DNA of 41,958 nucleotides from Patescibacteria group bacterium (GTDB lineage: Bacteria > Patescibacteriota > Microgenomatia > UBA1400 > PJMF01), in assembly GCA_018816385.1 (NCBI GenBank), contig JAHIVK010000023.1, positions 1 through 41,958 on the forward strand, written 5' to 3'. The notes beneath the pieces were generated by a model, which saw only the letters and a program-made list of their open reading frames with translations, was not told the DNA's origin and searched no databases. The position numbers and the translations under genes were made by a program. Position 1 is the stretch's first letter. Each line of letters opens with the position of its first letter. Positions 9,054 through 19,600 of the stretch are shown piece by piece.

Positions 9054-10028
9054 ATGAGTCAAAGAACAGTTTTTTCCATCTTTTTCGCCTTAATCAAAGC
9101 GGTTCGGCCCTTACAGTGGGTCAAGAATGCTTCACTGTTTGCGGCTTTACTTTTCTCTGGATTTTTATTCTACCAACCCCTGACCGGTCCTTCCTATTTT
9201 CTAATTGTGACTTGGGCGACAATTCTTTTTTCTATCTTAGCTTCCAGCGTTTATTTAATCAACGACGTAGTGGATATCGAGGTCGATCGCCACCACCCTT
9301 TCAAGAAAAATCGACCCATCGCTTCGGGCGCTTTGCCTGTGCCAGTGGCTCTGTTTGCTTCCATGCTGGGTCTGTCATTTGTCTTCATTGCTTCACTTCG
9401 ACTCCAACCCTTCTTTTTGGTTTTAGTCATTCTGTATGTGGTGATGCAAGTTCTCTACGCTAAGTTTTTGAAACACATACCTATTTTGGATGTGGTCACC
9501 ATCTCGACTGGTTTTTTAATTCGGATTTATGCTGGCGCCATTGTGGTTAATCTGCACATGAGCGTCTGGTTTCTGTTAACTATTATTTCAGCTTCCCTGT
9601 TTCTATCTGTGGCTAAAAGACAAAGTGAACTGACCTTACTCAACAATAATGCTACTCTTTTACTGGGTAGCACCCGCAAAATTTTGACTCGCTACAGCCA
9701 GCGCTTGCTTGATCAATACACCAGCATGTTTGCTACTGCCACCTGGTTGACTTATGCTTTGTTTGCCTTCCAAAATCAGAACTTTCAAAGTTCCAATCCC
9801 AAGTACGCCGAAATCTATACTGTCTTGCCCAAGTCTTTCCATTCAGAAAAATTACTGATGTTGTCCTTACCGTTTGTCATCTACGGTGTCATGCGTTACT
9901 TACATTTGATCTATGAAAAAAATCGAGGCGAGTCGCCAGAAAAAGTCCTTTATTCAGACAAACCCATCTTTATTGATGCCACTTTGTTTGTAGTAGTGGT
10001 GTTTTTTGTTATTTACGTTTTAGGATAA
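9054..10028 (+). CDS. UbiA-family prenyltransferase, decaprenyl-phosphate phosphoribosyltransferase-like
   Basis: KAVRPLQWVKNASLFAALLFSG, SSVYLINDVVDIEVDRHHPFKKNRPIASGALP. Confidence 0.88.
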   Translation: MSQRTVFSIFFALIKAVRPLQWVKNASLFAALLFSGFLFYQPLTGPSYFLIVTWATILFSILASSVYLINDVVDIEVDRHHPFKKNRPIASGALPVPVALFASMLGLSFVFIASLRLQPFFLVLVILYVVMQVLYAKFLKHIPILDVVTISTGFLIRIYAGAIVVNLHMSVWFLLTIISASLFLSVAKRQSELTLLNNNATLLLGSTRKILTRYSQRLLDQYTSMFATATWLTYALFAFQNQNFQSSNPKYAEIYTVLPKSFHSEKLLMLSLPFVIYGVMRYLHLIYEKNRGESPEKVLYSDKPIFIDATLFVVVVFFVIYVLG

Positions 10029-10030
10029 TA

Positions 10031-10207
10031 ATAGACTTTTTGCGAAATAAAAAATGAACACTCATCGTCATTCTCCTCCGCCAGGAGGAGAATCCACTGG
10101 TTCCCCGCTGGCGCGAGGATGACGAAGCGTGGCGCGGGAATGACAAATGGGAGGCGAGAATGATGCAATCGAAAGTAACCGTTTTCTTTACTTTGCAGAA
10201 AGTCTAA
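10031..10207. repeat. MITE-like element with terminal inverted repeats and hairpin core
   Basis: Left arm AGACTTTTTGCGAAATAAAAAA (10033-10054); right arm TTTCTTTACTTTGCAGAAAGTCT (10183-10205), reverse complement AGACTTTCTGCAAAGTAAAGAAA; core contains TCATTCTCCTCCGCCAGGAGGAGAATCC and CCCCGCTGGCGCGAGGATGACG. Confidence 0.8.
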
Positions 10208-10208
10208 A

Positions 10209-12251
10209 ATGTTGGGTGATTTTTTCATTGTCTTGTTTACTGGTCTGCTGATTTGGCTGGTGGCGGGATTAGTTTTACCTTTTATCCTCATCAAAAACTT
10301 TGATTTACCGGACAAAGGCTGGGGTTTTGGCCGAATCGCCGGCTGGCTGGCGATCGGTCTGCCCGTTTGGTTTTTGGCTAATCTAGGTTTACCCGTCAAC
10401 ACTCAACTGGGTGTCTGGGTGGTAATTTTATTATTGTTGGGTCGTTCGATGATATTTACTCAAAAAAACTGGCCTCAACTCAAAAAAGTTCTAGTTTTGG
10501 CCAAACCTTTTATTCTGGCTGAAGAAATTCTTTTTTGGTTGGGTTATTTCTTTTTAAGCTTCATCAGAGGTTTCCAACCCGATGTCAATGGTCTGGAAAA
10601 ATTTATGGATCATGGGTTTATGGCGGGTTATCTGCGTTCTCCTACCTTGCCAGCCGGTGATATGTGGCTAGCTGGTTTTGATATTAACTACTATACTTTT
10701 GGCCACTTTTTAGGCAGTCTGTGGATGAGAATTTGGGGGGCTTTACCCGAAGTCAGCTACAATCTGCTGTTGGCCTTGATTATGGGTTTAACTTTGCTGG
10801 GCAGTTTTCAGGTCATTACTACCCTGCTGGATCAAACCAAACAAGTGTCACTCAAAGCCAAACTTTTTGCCGGTAGTTTGGGTAGTATATTAATGGTCTT
10901 TGCCGGCAATTCCATGCCCATTTGGTCCCGAATTACCAAAGGCACTTGGCAGGGCTTTTGGTATCCCGATGCCACTCGATTTATTCCCAACACCATTCAC
11001 GAGTTCCCCGCCTATAGTTTTATTGTGAGTGATCTGCATGGTCATGTCTGGAACATGGCCTTAGTTTTGCCCTTCATTTGCTTGCTTTTCATCTGGTTTT
11101 CAAAGCTCTGGCAAATCCCAGTTACTGGGCAAAAACTGGAGGATCTGTGGAGAGAAATTGGCTGGTTAAGTGTTTTAATTGGAGGCACGTTGGGCTTAAT
11201 GGCCAGCACCAGCACTTGGGGGACTATGATCTACGGTCTGTTTTTAGTTATTTTGAGTGGCCTGTTCTTGATCACTCAAAGAAGAGGTTTTAAAACTTTA
11301 GTTTTTTGTGGCGTGGTAGTAGGTTTGAGCGCTTTTCTGATCGCCAGCCCCTGGTTTTTTAACTTTGAGTCAATTTCAGAAGGTATTAGAATGGTTACCG
11401 AACGATCCGATTTGTCTAAATTAATAATTCTTTGGACGGGTCATGTGGTGATGGCCATCACAGCCGGTCTGGTAGCTTTAAAATTATTTAGACACAGTCA
11501 AAACTCCAAGCAACAACCAGTTTTCTTTTTTGTGATAGTCATGTTAATCATGGCTGTAACTTTATTAATCTTGCCAGAATTCATTTATTTCAAAGACATC
11601 TATCCCACTCATCCCCGAGCCAACACTATGTTTAAGCTCACCTTTGAAGCTTTTATTATCATGATATTAATGACTGGTTGGTTGATCGGCATTTTATCCA
11701 CTCTCAAACCAGTCTGGCAAAAGAGGTTAGCGGGTGGTTTGGTGGCAATCTTTGTGGTGGCGGTTTTAAGCTATCCCTACTTTGGTTATCGCGACTTTTA
11801 TGGTGGACTCAAAACTTACAAAGGTTTGGACGGCTTGAGCTGGCTCCAGACTTTACATCCTGATGACTACGCCGGTCTTAAGTGGTTAAACACCAATACC
11901 CTAGGTCGACCTGTGGTTTTGGAAGCCGTGGGTGAGAGCTATACCACTTTTGCCAGGGTTTCTACTTACACTGGCCTACAAACAGTTTTAGGTTGGCGAG
12001 TCCACGAGTGGTTATGGCGAGGTTCATTTGACATTGCTAGTCAACGCACCGAAGAGGTCAAAACCATCTACTTGACTCCGTTCTTTGCCGAAGCTCAAAC
12101 TAAACTCAATCAATACAATGTGGAGTACATTTTTGTGGGAGATAAAGAGCGCGAGGCCTATCCCACCTTAGATGTACCAGGTCTCAAGCGACTGGGCAAG
12201 GTGGTCTTTGCCCAAAACCAAACCTTCATCGTCCGCCGAGCCGTCAGGTAA
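10209..12251 (+). CDS. DUF2298 (Chlor_Arch_YYY-like) membrane protein, putative glycosyltransferase
   Basis: FMDHGFMAGYLRSPTLPAGDMWLAGFDINYYTFGHFLGS, HEFPAYSFIVSDLHGHVWNM, DIYPTHPRANTMFKLTFEAF. Confidence 0.85.
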   Translation: MLGDFFIVLFTGLLIWLVAGLVLPFILIKNFDLPDKGWGFGRIAGWLAIGLPVWFLANLGLPVNTQLGVWVVILLLLGRSMIFTQKNWPQLKKVLVLAKPFILAEEILFWLGYFFLSFIRGFQPDVNGLEKFMDHGFMAGYLRSPTLPAGDMWLAGFDINYYTFGHFLGSLWMRIWGALPEVSYNLLLALIMGLTLLGSFQVITTLLDQTKQVSLKAKLFAGSLGSILMVFAGNSMPIWSRITKGTWQGFWYPDATRFIPNTIHEFPAYSFIVSDLHGHVWNMALVLPFICLLFIWFSKLWQIPVTGQKLEDLWREIGWLSVLIGGTLGLMASTSTWGTMIYGLFLVILSGLFLITQRRGFKTLVFCGVVVGLSAFLIASPWFFNFESISEGIRMVTERSDLSKLIILWTGHVVMAITAGLVALKLFRHSQNSKQQPVFFFVIVMLIMAVTLLILPEFIYFKDIYPTHPRANTMFKLTFEAFIIMILMTGWLIGILSTLKPVWQKRLAGGLVAIFVVAVLSYPYFGYRDFYGGLKTYKGLDGLSWLQTLHPDDYAGLKWLNTNTLGRPVVLEAVGESYTTFARVSTYTGLQTVLGWRVHEWLWRGSFDIASQRTEEVKTIYLTPFFAEAQTKLNQYNVEYIFVGDKEREAYPTLDVPGLKRLGKVVFAQNQTFIVRRAVR

Positions 12252-12294
12252 AAACAATTATGAATCAAATAATCAACAAGTCTGGGAGTGTCTT

Positions 12295-12819
12295 TCAACC
12301 ATCTTTATGTTGATTAATACGAATTAATAACGAACACTCAGCCGGCAAGTCAATGGAGTGATCACTACCCCATGGTTCAGCATCATTTCCTTGAGCTTTT
12401 ACAGCATCAACCATTGCTAGCCTTGCTTCTTTTAGCCATTCCCAAACTGTATCCATCCACTGGAACTCATGAGCACCTTTCCCAAAGTCGTTGGGACGCT
12501 TTATTGTGACCAGGAGTTGAATCCACAACTCGTTTGACTCTTTCAGAACTCTACTTGGAAAGTATCTTTTAATCTCTACAGTCACGTTTTCTGATCCAAA
12601 CCCAAACAACTCAGCAATCTTGACACGGAGCGGTTCGAGGTAAGCTGTGGCTAACTCCTGGCAATAATCATGCAAGGCAGCTTCATTAACTCGAACAGCT
12701 TGCATGTACGGGATCCTTGTTTGGTCAACTACTCCTTGGGTTAAAATAACCCACTCCAAACCAGACGCTCCCTTGGGTTTTTCAAGTGACCCAGCATTGT
12801 CTTTTTCACTTCTACTCAT
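12295..12819 (-). CDS. Hypothetical soluble protein
   Basis: 174-aa ORF; TGGTATAAT extended -10 ends 7 nt before the ATG; plausible globular composition. Confidence 0.7.
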   Translation of the reverse strand: MSRSEKDNAGSLEKPKGASGLEWVILTQGVVDQTRIPYMQAVRVNEAALHDYCQELATAYLEPLRVKIAELFGFGSENVTVEIKRYFPSRVLKESNELWIQLLVTIKRPNDFGKGAHEFQWMDTVWEWLKEARLAMVDAVKAQGNDAEPWGSDHSIDLPAECSLLIRINQHKDG

Positions 12820-12827
12820 GATACGAA

Positions 12828-12854
12828 TTATACCACAAGCTGGTTAACACACGC
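12828..12854 (-). promoter_or_regulatory. Promoter/operator copy shared with 13584-13610
   Basis: Minus strand GTGTGTTAACCAGCTTGTGGTATAA; about 22/27 matches to the copy upstream of the 13519 gene. Confidence 0.5.
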
Positions 12855-12917
12855 GCCGTCCTGGTCATCCTCGCGTCCCGCAGAGCGGGGCCAGCGGGGA
12901 TCCAGGGACGACACCGT
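12854..12917. repeat. Partial copy of the GC-rich hairpin repeat
   Basis: GGTCATCCTCGCGTCCCGCAGAGCGGGGCCAGCGGGGATCCAGGGACG. Confidence 0.65.
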
Positions 12918-12994
12918 GGTAGAATCTACTAGTTGGCGGATGAGACGTAATAAAAAGCTAATTTATCTCTACTCTTAATAAAATTTTTGGCAAT

Positions 12995-13519
12995 TCACAA
13001 CTTAGGCTCTTTGACTTCTTCTAAAGATCCGGGAAACCTTTCGGTGCCGAACAACTCAACGATTACTTCTGGCGCTACTCTATAACTACCCCCTTCAAAA
13101 AATCCATGCTTTTCGATCAAGTGCCTAAGTAGCCCAGCAATATGAACAGGCTCGTTACCCTTTCCCTTTTCAGTAACATGCATGTCCATTGCTCCACTTG
13201 ACCTTCGCCAGTCAACCGCATCTTTCCAGGGGCACTGTTGGCTACCTCGCCAAGTTTGAGTTCTCACTTCATACTGTTTACCATTTGGGGCAGTATAGTC
13301 AAAATTGCCACCATTTGCGGCCATTTCGGTGACAGGACCTAAAAGATCGGCCACCTCTTGAGCGGTATAACCTAATATTTGTAGAGCCTGTTCATCCATT
13401 TTCAAAACTTGCTCTAATGTTTGACCCTCCTGCAAAAATCCTGCAGCACTCATTTTGCCCGGTTTAAGTTCTTGGTCGGTTGGTCTATAAGTAGGTTGTT
13501 CAACGCTTGGAAATTCCAT
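12995..13519 (-). CDS. Hypothetical soluble protein
   Basis: 174-aa ORF with AGGGGGTGATAAT before the ATG; includes a GGNFDYTAPNGKQYEVRTQTWRGSQ segment; no confident family. Confidence 0.7.
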   Translation of the reverse strand: MEFPSVEQPTYRPTDQELKPGKMSAAGFLQEGQTLEQVLKMDEQALQILGYTAQEVADLLGPVTEMAANGGNFDYTAPNGKQYEVRTQTWRGSQQCPWKDAVDWRRSSGAMDMHVTEKGKGNEPVHIAGLLRHLIEKHGFFEGGSYRVAPEVIVELFGTERFPGSLEEVKEPKL

Positions 13520-13583
13520 ATTATCACCCCCTATTATTAATTAATTAGATTTAAGGCTTTTTATTATGGCGTACAACTGGTTA

Positions 13584-13610
13584 TTATACACGAAGCTGGT
13601 TAACATACAC
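13584..13610 (-). promoter_or_regulatory. Second copy of the shared promoter/operator motif
   Basis: Minus strand GTGTATGTTAACCAGCTTCGTGTATAA; TATAAT at 13588-13583. Confidence 0.5.
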
Positions 13611-13659
13611 TCCGCTGACTGGATTTTCAAGTTTATCAAATCAAAAACTACCATCAGAA

Positions 13660-15315
13660 TTGAATTCAGTGAGTGTAGTGTACGATGAATATATGTTGCG
13701 CAAGGTGGCTAAATATTTGCCTCGGTACTACGCCCCGCTGGCGTTGCTGGTTCTGGGCTTGAGTTTGGTTTGGCGACTGCGGGGTTTAGATCAACCTGCC
13801 AGTTATATTTTTGATGAGGACATGCACGCCTACACAGCCGGACTGATGGCTCAAAATGACCCCAGAGCCTACGAGTGGCGGCATCCACCATTTGCCGGCG
13901 AATTTGAGCAAAACCCAAGTTTGTTTTATCGTCCACCGGCAGTTGAGTGGTTGCACCCGCCTCTGGCCAAACTGTTTCAAGCCACTAGCATTAGGCTTTT
14001 GGGCAACACCGCTTTCGCTTGGCGACTGCCGTCGGCTTTGGCGGGCGTGGGAGTGGTCTGGCTGGTGGTGCTCATCACGCTGGATATCACCTCCTCCTGG
14101 CAGACATCAAAACCAATGCTGACCAAAAAAACACTCGGTCGATTAAAAAGCCAGCAGACAACTGCGGTTACCATGGCTTCCGCCAAGCAAATTTACCACC
14201 TTGGTCATCCCCAAAATTCACCAGGCTTGTTTGGCGCAAACTATATTTTAAGTTTGATGGCCGGCCTGGTGGCTGGCTTTGAACCCTTGCTTTTGGTTCA
14301 ATCTCGCCTTGCCTCGGCCGATATCTTCGTGACTTTTTTTGGTCTATTAACTGTTTGGCTTTATATCAAATACTTCATTTTCACTCCTCCCCAATTAAAC
14401 CGCCAAAAAACCAACTGGTGGCCAATTTTGCTCACTGGAATGAGCCTGGGCTTGACTATCGCTAGCAAGTGGTCGGGCGCGTTTCTGATATTGGGCTTGG
14501 TGGGGTTTGAAATTGTGTCCCAAATTAATATCAAGCCCCAGCTCCACGATGGCTGTTGGCTAGCTCAATTACCAGTTTGGTGGCTATCCCGGCTGTTGTC
14601 TCGAACTAATCGGGTCAATCAAATAGCGCCCCCGTTCCATCACATGATAAATCTCCAGGGCCGACTCTGGCGGTTGGTATTAATTTGCCTGGTGGCTGGT
14701 CTGGTTTACCTGCTGTCCTACAGCCAAATGTTTCTCCAAGGTAAAGGCTTGAACCACCTATTTGAGTTACATCACCAAAGCTATTGGTACCAAACCCACA
14801 CCACTTTCACCCATCCCAGCCAGAGTCGGCCATGGCAGTGGCTGGTTGGTCAAAAGCCGGTTTGGTACTACTACCAGCTGGAAAATGCCAACCATCAGCC
14901 AGCAAATACGGGGCAAATTAAACAAATCGTGGCCCAACCTTGGGCCTGGCTAACCATCCTCGGTTTTTCGTCAATCATCTGTCTCAATTGGCAAATTTTC
15001 ATCCAGTCAAAACAAAATAAAAACAAGTTTGATTTCTTTTTAATACCCCATCAGCTTACTGTGGGGTTACCAATTAAAAAATTAGAGTCTAGAGTTTGTT
15101 CTGGAATTAATACCTTTTATTTCTCCCCTCTCCAAACCAAAATGATTTTATTCTTAATCTGGATAACTCTTAGTCTTTACCTGCCCTGGTTTTTTATTTC
15201 TCGCGCTCTATTTATCTATCAGTTAACACCCATCATGCCCTATTTTATAATTTTAACTTCTGTTTCTATCTTTTGCTTCATTAAATCAGGTAAAATAGAC
15301 TTGACTTTGAAATAA
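13660..15315 (+). CDS. PMT/GT39-family (dolichyl-phosphate-mannose protein mannosyltransferase-like) glycosyltransferase
   Basis: YIFDEDMHAYTAGLM, EWLHPPLAKLFQA, LLLVQSRLASADIFVTFFGLL, SLGLTIASKWSGAF. The start may be the ATG at 13693. Confidence 0.85.
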   Translation: MNSVSVVYDEYMLRKVAKYLPRYYAPLALLVLGLSLVWRLRGLDQPASYIFDEDMHAYTAGLMAQNDPRAYEWRHPPFAGEFEQNPSLFYRPPAVEWLHPPLAKLFQATSIRLLGNTAFAWRLPSALAGVGVVWLVVLITLDITSSWQTSKPMLTKKTLGRLKSQQTTAVTMASAKQIYHLGHPQNSPGLFGANYILSLMAGLVAGFEPLLLVQSRLASADIFVTFFGLLTVWLYIKYFIFTPPQLNRQKTNWWPILLTGMSLGLTIASKWSGAFLILGLVGFEIVSQINIKPQLHDGCWLAQLPVWWLSRLLSRTNRVNQIAPPFHHMINLQGRLWRLVLICLVAGLVYLLSYSQMFLQGKGLNHLFELHHQSYWYQTHTTFTHPSQSRPWQWLVGQKPVWYYYQLENANHQPANTGQIKQIVAQPWAWLTILGFSSIICLNWQIFIQSKQNKNKFDFFLIPHQLTVGLPIKKLESRVCSGINTFYFSPLQTKMILFLIWITLSLYLPWFFISRALFIYQLTPIMPYFIILTSVSIFCFIKSGKIDLTLK

Positions 15316-15318
15316 AAA

Positions 15319-16602
15319 ATGATCCAAACTAAACCTTTAGTTGTTTTTACCTACGCTCCCGCTGGCTTAGGACACATCAGAGTTACAGATGCTTTCAGAA
15401 CCAGTTTACCCAAGCATTTTTCCAGTACTGTCTTTTCTCCGGCCAATAAATTTATAGAAACCATGCATCGGCTGACTAGCATCAATCTAGTAGCTCGGGA
15501 GATCACAGAATGGGTCCAAAGAGGTTTGCCCCAAGCTATCTTTACTCATTACTTCAGAAATTATCTTAAAACTCATGTTGAGGATTTGGCTGAACAGTTT
15601 ATTAATTTAATTTTATCTCAAGCAGATCGACCTCAAACAGTGATTGTGATTGCTACTCATTTTGGTCTAGCTCATCAACTCGGTGCAATTATGACCGAGC
15701 TAACTACTATTCTGAATGTCAAGATTTATCTAGTTGTCCAAGTCACCGATGACTCACCCCAGAGTATTTGGTATGTCGATCAAGCTGACTTAATTGTCTG
15801 CCCTGGAGCTGGCACCAAAGCTACCCTGGCTGAATATGGTCGCAAGGCTCATTTACGACCAGTCCCCATCGCCGTTTTACCCTATCCCATCAACCCTGAT
15901 TTTTCCATCAAGCTATCTGCCAGTCAGTTAAAAGAGCGTCAAGATCAGTATGATCAATCCAGCCAAATACCAATTAATATAGCTATTCCCATTTCCGGCG
16001 CCGCCGTGGGCACGCATTTCTTCGTTCATTTAATAGAAAAACTGCATGCCAAATCGGCCAGGTTTGTTTTTCATATTGTCTGTAGAAAAGCCCCCTTTAC
16101 TCTGGAATTTATTGAAACAATGCAAAATAAACCCTATGTCAAACTTTATACCGCCAAAAGTTATCAAAAAACGGTTGATTTATATGACCAAGTATATCTC
16201 AACCATGTTATTTCTGCCGAAATCACCAAACCCAGTGAGCAATCATTTAAAGCTTTGCTTAGTCACGAGGCGGTGGCGGGATCTGTGCTATTTTTTGCTC
16301 AACCTGTGGGCAGGCAAGAGTTTGATAACCTGAAATTTTTCAAGCGCCATCAGCTGTTATCTTCCCCTGCGAATCAAACTAGAAATTGGTTACTGCCATT
16401 TAGCTTGGATGCTTCGGTCGAATTTATTTGGCAAAAGTTCAATTCCGGCCAACTGCTCGAAGTCTTTAATCATCCTGCCAAACCAGAAATAACCGCCGAA
16501 ACTGGAGATAACGGCGCGCAACTTTTCTGGGATTTGATTGAAAAAACCTTTTGCTTATCAGAAAATCCAAAATGCCAGCCTAGATTAGCTCCAAAAACTT
16601 GA
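15319..16602 (+). CDS. GT-B fold glycosyltransferase-like protein (MurG/MGDG synthase-like)
   Basis: VVFTYAPAGLGHIRVTDAFRTSLPKHF, VVQVTDDSPQSIWYVDQADLIVCPG; overall layout resembles GT-B proteins. Family not certain. Confidence 0.55.
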   Translation: MIQTKPLVVFTYAPAGLGHIRVTDAFRTSLPKHFSSTVFSPANKFIETMHRLTSINLVAREITEWVQRGLPQAIFTHYFRNYLKTHVEDLAEQFINLILSQADRPQTVIVIATHFGLAHQLGAIMTELTTILNVKIYLVVQVTDDSPQSIWYVDQADLIVCPGAGTKATLAEYGRKAHLRPVPIAVLPYPINPDFSIKLSASQLKERQDQYDQSSQIPINIAIPISGAAVGTHFFVHLIEKLHAKSARFVFHIVCRKAPFTLEFIETMQNKPYVKLYTAKSYQKTVDLYDQVYLNHVISAEITKPSEQSFKALLSHEAVAGSVLFFAQPVGRQEFDNLKFFKRHQLLSSPANQTRNWLLPFSLDASVEFIWQKFNSGQLLEVFNHPAKPEITAETGDNGAQLFWDLIEKTFCLSENPKCQPRLAPKT

Positions 16603-19600
16603 GTCCTCGGATCTCTGCCATCACCTCTCGGATTAACTTTTTTAAATCCCTCACATCGCCGTCCAACAGTTCAAATCGACGCGATACAAATTTACCACTG
16701 GGTTGAACAGGCTCTACAAACTCCAAGACTCCCTCGACCGCTTGATGCGGAAATTCTGGTGCTAGCTGGGTCAGCAATTTATAGAAAACCAACTGTCTTT
16801 TATATGGACCTCTGATCCCCTCGGGTAAAGTTTGTTCCCGTTCCGAGAGTCGGCTAGTCTGAGTTCTACCTTCAATATCGTTGACAGACCGAGCCTTACC
16901 GGTTTTGTAATCGATAACTCGAACTAATTTTTTGTCTCTATCTAACCAATCAACTCGATCAATTTTACCCGTCAAATGTATATCTCCCAAGTAAGTAGCT
17001 AGAGGGGGAAAACCAAATTGCTGTTCGGCCATAATGATCTGGTCACCGGCTAAGTCTTGCTCGAGATACTGGGTTAAATTGTCCTGCCCTCGCTTCAACC
17101 ACCCCTCATAATCATCTTTGGTTAAGATTTCGGCCTTCAAAGCTTGTCTGAATCTTTCCAGTGCTTCGGGCAGTGGCAAAACTTGGCGGGTCTTGAGCAA
17201 GTGCTGATTAACTGCTTCCAAAGTTAGGTGATAAGCTGTGCCAAAAGCCATAGAAGCCACTTTAGCTTTGGGTAATTTTAACAAGACATCAAGCACAAAT
17301 TCTTCTGGAGATTGAAGATATTTATTTAAAGAAGATACCGACAAATGCATGTTTTGCGCTAGATGTTTAAAGAAACGTTTTTCATCACCGGTCACACCCA
17401 AACTTGGGCTGGGCTGAAGCAAATCGGATAGTTTATCTTGCGCATGGGCCAACAGTTCCACAGATTCGCTTTGAGTTATGTACCCAGTGGTTTTTCCTGC
17501 CTCGTCTTGACTCAACTCAACTAAAAATTGAGAACCAATCACTTCCAGACTCCGCTGATACTGCATCTTGGTTTGAGGATAACTCAAATAGACCTGTTGG
17601 CTAGCTCTAGTTATAGCCACATAAAACAGCCGTCTTTCCTCATCATTTTTCTCAAGTTCAGATATATCGGTATAACGCAAAACTTTATCTGGTAACTTGA
17701 GTTTTTGGGCTCTTCTCAAGTTGCCCCAAACTCCATCATTCAGGCCCACCACAAACACATACTGCCATTCCCGACCTTTAGCCTTGTGAACTGTTGATAG
17801 ATGAACAGTGCCAGTGGTCACATCCAAGTCTTCGGTTTCCAAACTCAAGTTGTGCTCAATCATCAGGTCAATAGCCCCCACTAAATCTGCCAATTTAAAA
17901 TCTGTTCTTTGACTGGACAAAGATTTAATTAGATCATAAAGCGTGTTCAGGTTTAAAACCAACTCAATGCGATTGGGCTGTTTCATCACCCAATCCAGAT
18001 AGCCACTTTCCTTAGCTAAAGTGGTAAACCAATTGGGTAGGGCTGTCTTTAAATCATCCAAACCCCAAGCGATCATTTTTTGGTAAGTCTGATGAATCGG
18101 TTTGAACTCTTGACCCGTTAAACCTGTTGGACCTGTTGGACTCATTTGGGTCGTCTGGGAACTTTTGCTCGATTTCTGGGGCTGGTAGTTTTCGATCACC
18201 TCGACCAATGATTGCCTTTGACTGCCTGCCATCTTTGTTAACCGATAAACAGCCAACCGATCAACCCCCGACCAATCGTAGACCAAGACCTCAAATAGAT
18301 TAGGGTGAGCTTGAAAAGTTCTAAGTTGCAGAATGACTCTCAAAAACTCAATTAACTGTCTGGTAGTCTCGGCTTTTAAAACATTGCCCCCACCAGCCAC
18401 TTCGTAGCGGATTTTGTATTTATCAAACAACTCCATCAGCTCAAAACTTTCCTGATTTTTGCGATACAAAACGGCAATTTGAGCCGGATCAACTTTTTGT
18501 TTGAGTAACTTCTGGACACTCTCTACTACCCACAACAACTCAACTTGGCGTGAGGGAGCCCCAAACAAAGTTATGGCTGACTGATTTTTCCCTCCATCAG
18601 TAGTACTTTTTAAAGCTTGCTTGGGCAAAAACTTAAGGGCTGATGCCTCGGTTTGATATTGGTGACTGTGACCAATCAACCAATGGGCGGCATCATAGAT
18701 AGTTTGCGGACAGCGATAACCCAAATTCAAGTTAATCACCTGGACCCCGGGATAGTGATCCACAAAACTACTTACATTTTCCAACGAGGCTCCCTGAAAT
18801 CTAAAAATAGATTGTTGAGGGTCACCCACCACAAAAATATTGGCCTTGTCACCCCAATATGATGCCAGTGACCAGATAACTTGATTTTGAGCTGAGTTGG
18901 TATCTTGATATTCATCCACCAAAAAGTAATGGAGTTCCTCTTGCTGTTCGAGCAGTAACAACTCATGTTCGGCAAAAGCCCCAATCACCAAAGTCACCAT
19001 ATCATCAAAATCATAGCGCTGGGTTTTGATCAGTTTTTTTTGATAAGCTTTGAATAACTCAAGTAATTCTAGGTTTTTCTGTTGGTTGCGCTCGGCTTGG
19101 AGGCGCTTGGTTTTGCTAGTCATACTCTCCAAATCCGCAAACTCCTCCTCAATCATTTTCTCCAGTTCGCCTGGCAAAATACCTTCTCTTTTTAAATCAG
19201 AAATGGCCTTGATAATATCTCTCAAATAGTGAAGCGGGTCATTTAATGGGCGCAAAATTTTAAGTGGCTGATGCAGGATTAAGTCAGTCACTATCTGGAA
19301 CTTTTCCAGATCTGATAAAGGTTGACTGAGATGACTTATGGCAAAGTACTCTGGATATTGAAGAATTACCCGTTGGCAAAAAGCATGAAAAGTGCTGATT
19401 CTGACCTGATATCCAGTCGCCCCAATCATCTCTACCACCCGTGCCTGCATGTTGTGAGCCGCTGATTCAGTAAAAGTTAGAGCTAAAATACTGGCAGGAG
19501 GCGTGTCTGTCTTAAGCAGAATGTTGGCAATTCTAGCCGCCAGCACTTGCGTCTTGCCGGTGCCAGGACCAGCCACCACCATCACCGGTCCCTCAATCGC

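Noticed and set aside
10013-10402. Minus-strand ORF 129 aa
   Set aside because: Translation of the MITE-like element plus antisense of the DUF2298 gene; no independent coding support.
13709-14282. Several overlapping ORFs on both strands within 13709-14282
   Set aside because: They overlap the long PMT-like CDS and lack independent support.
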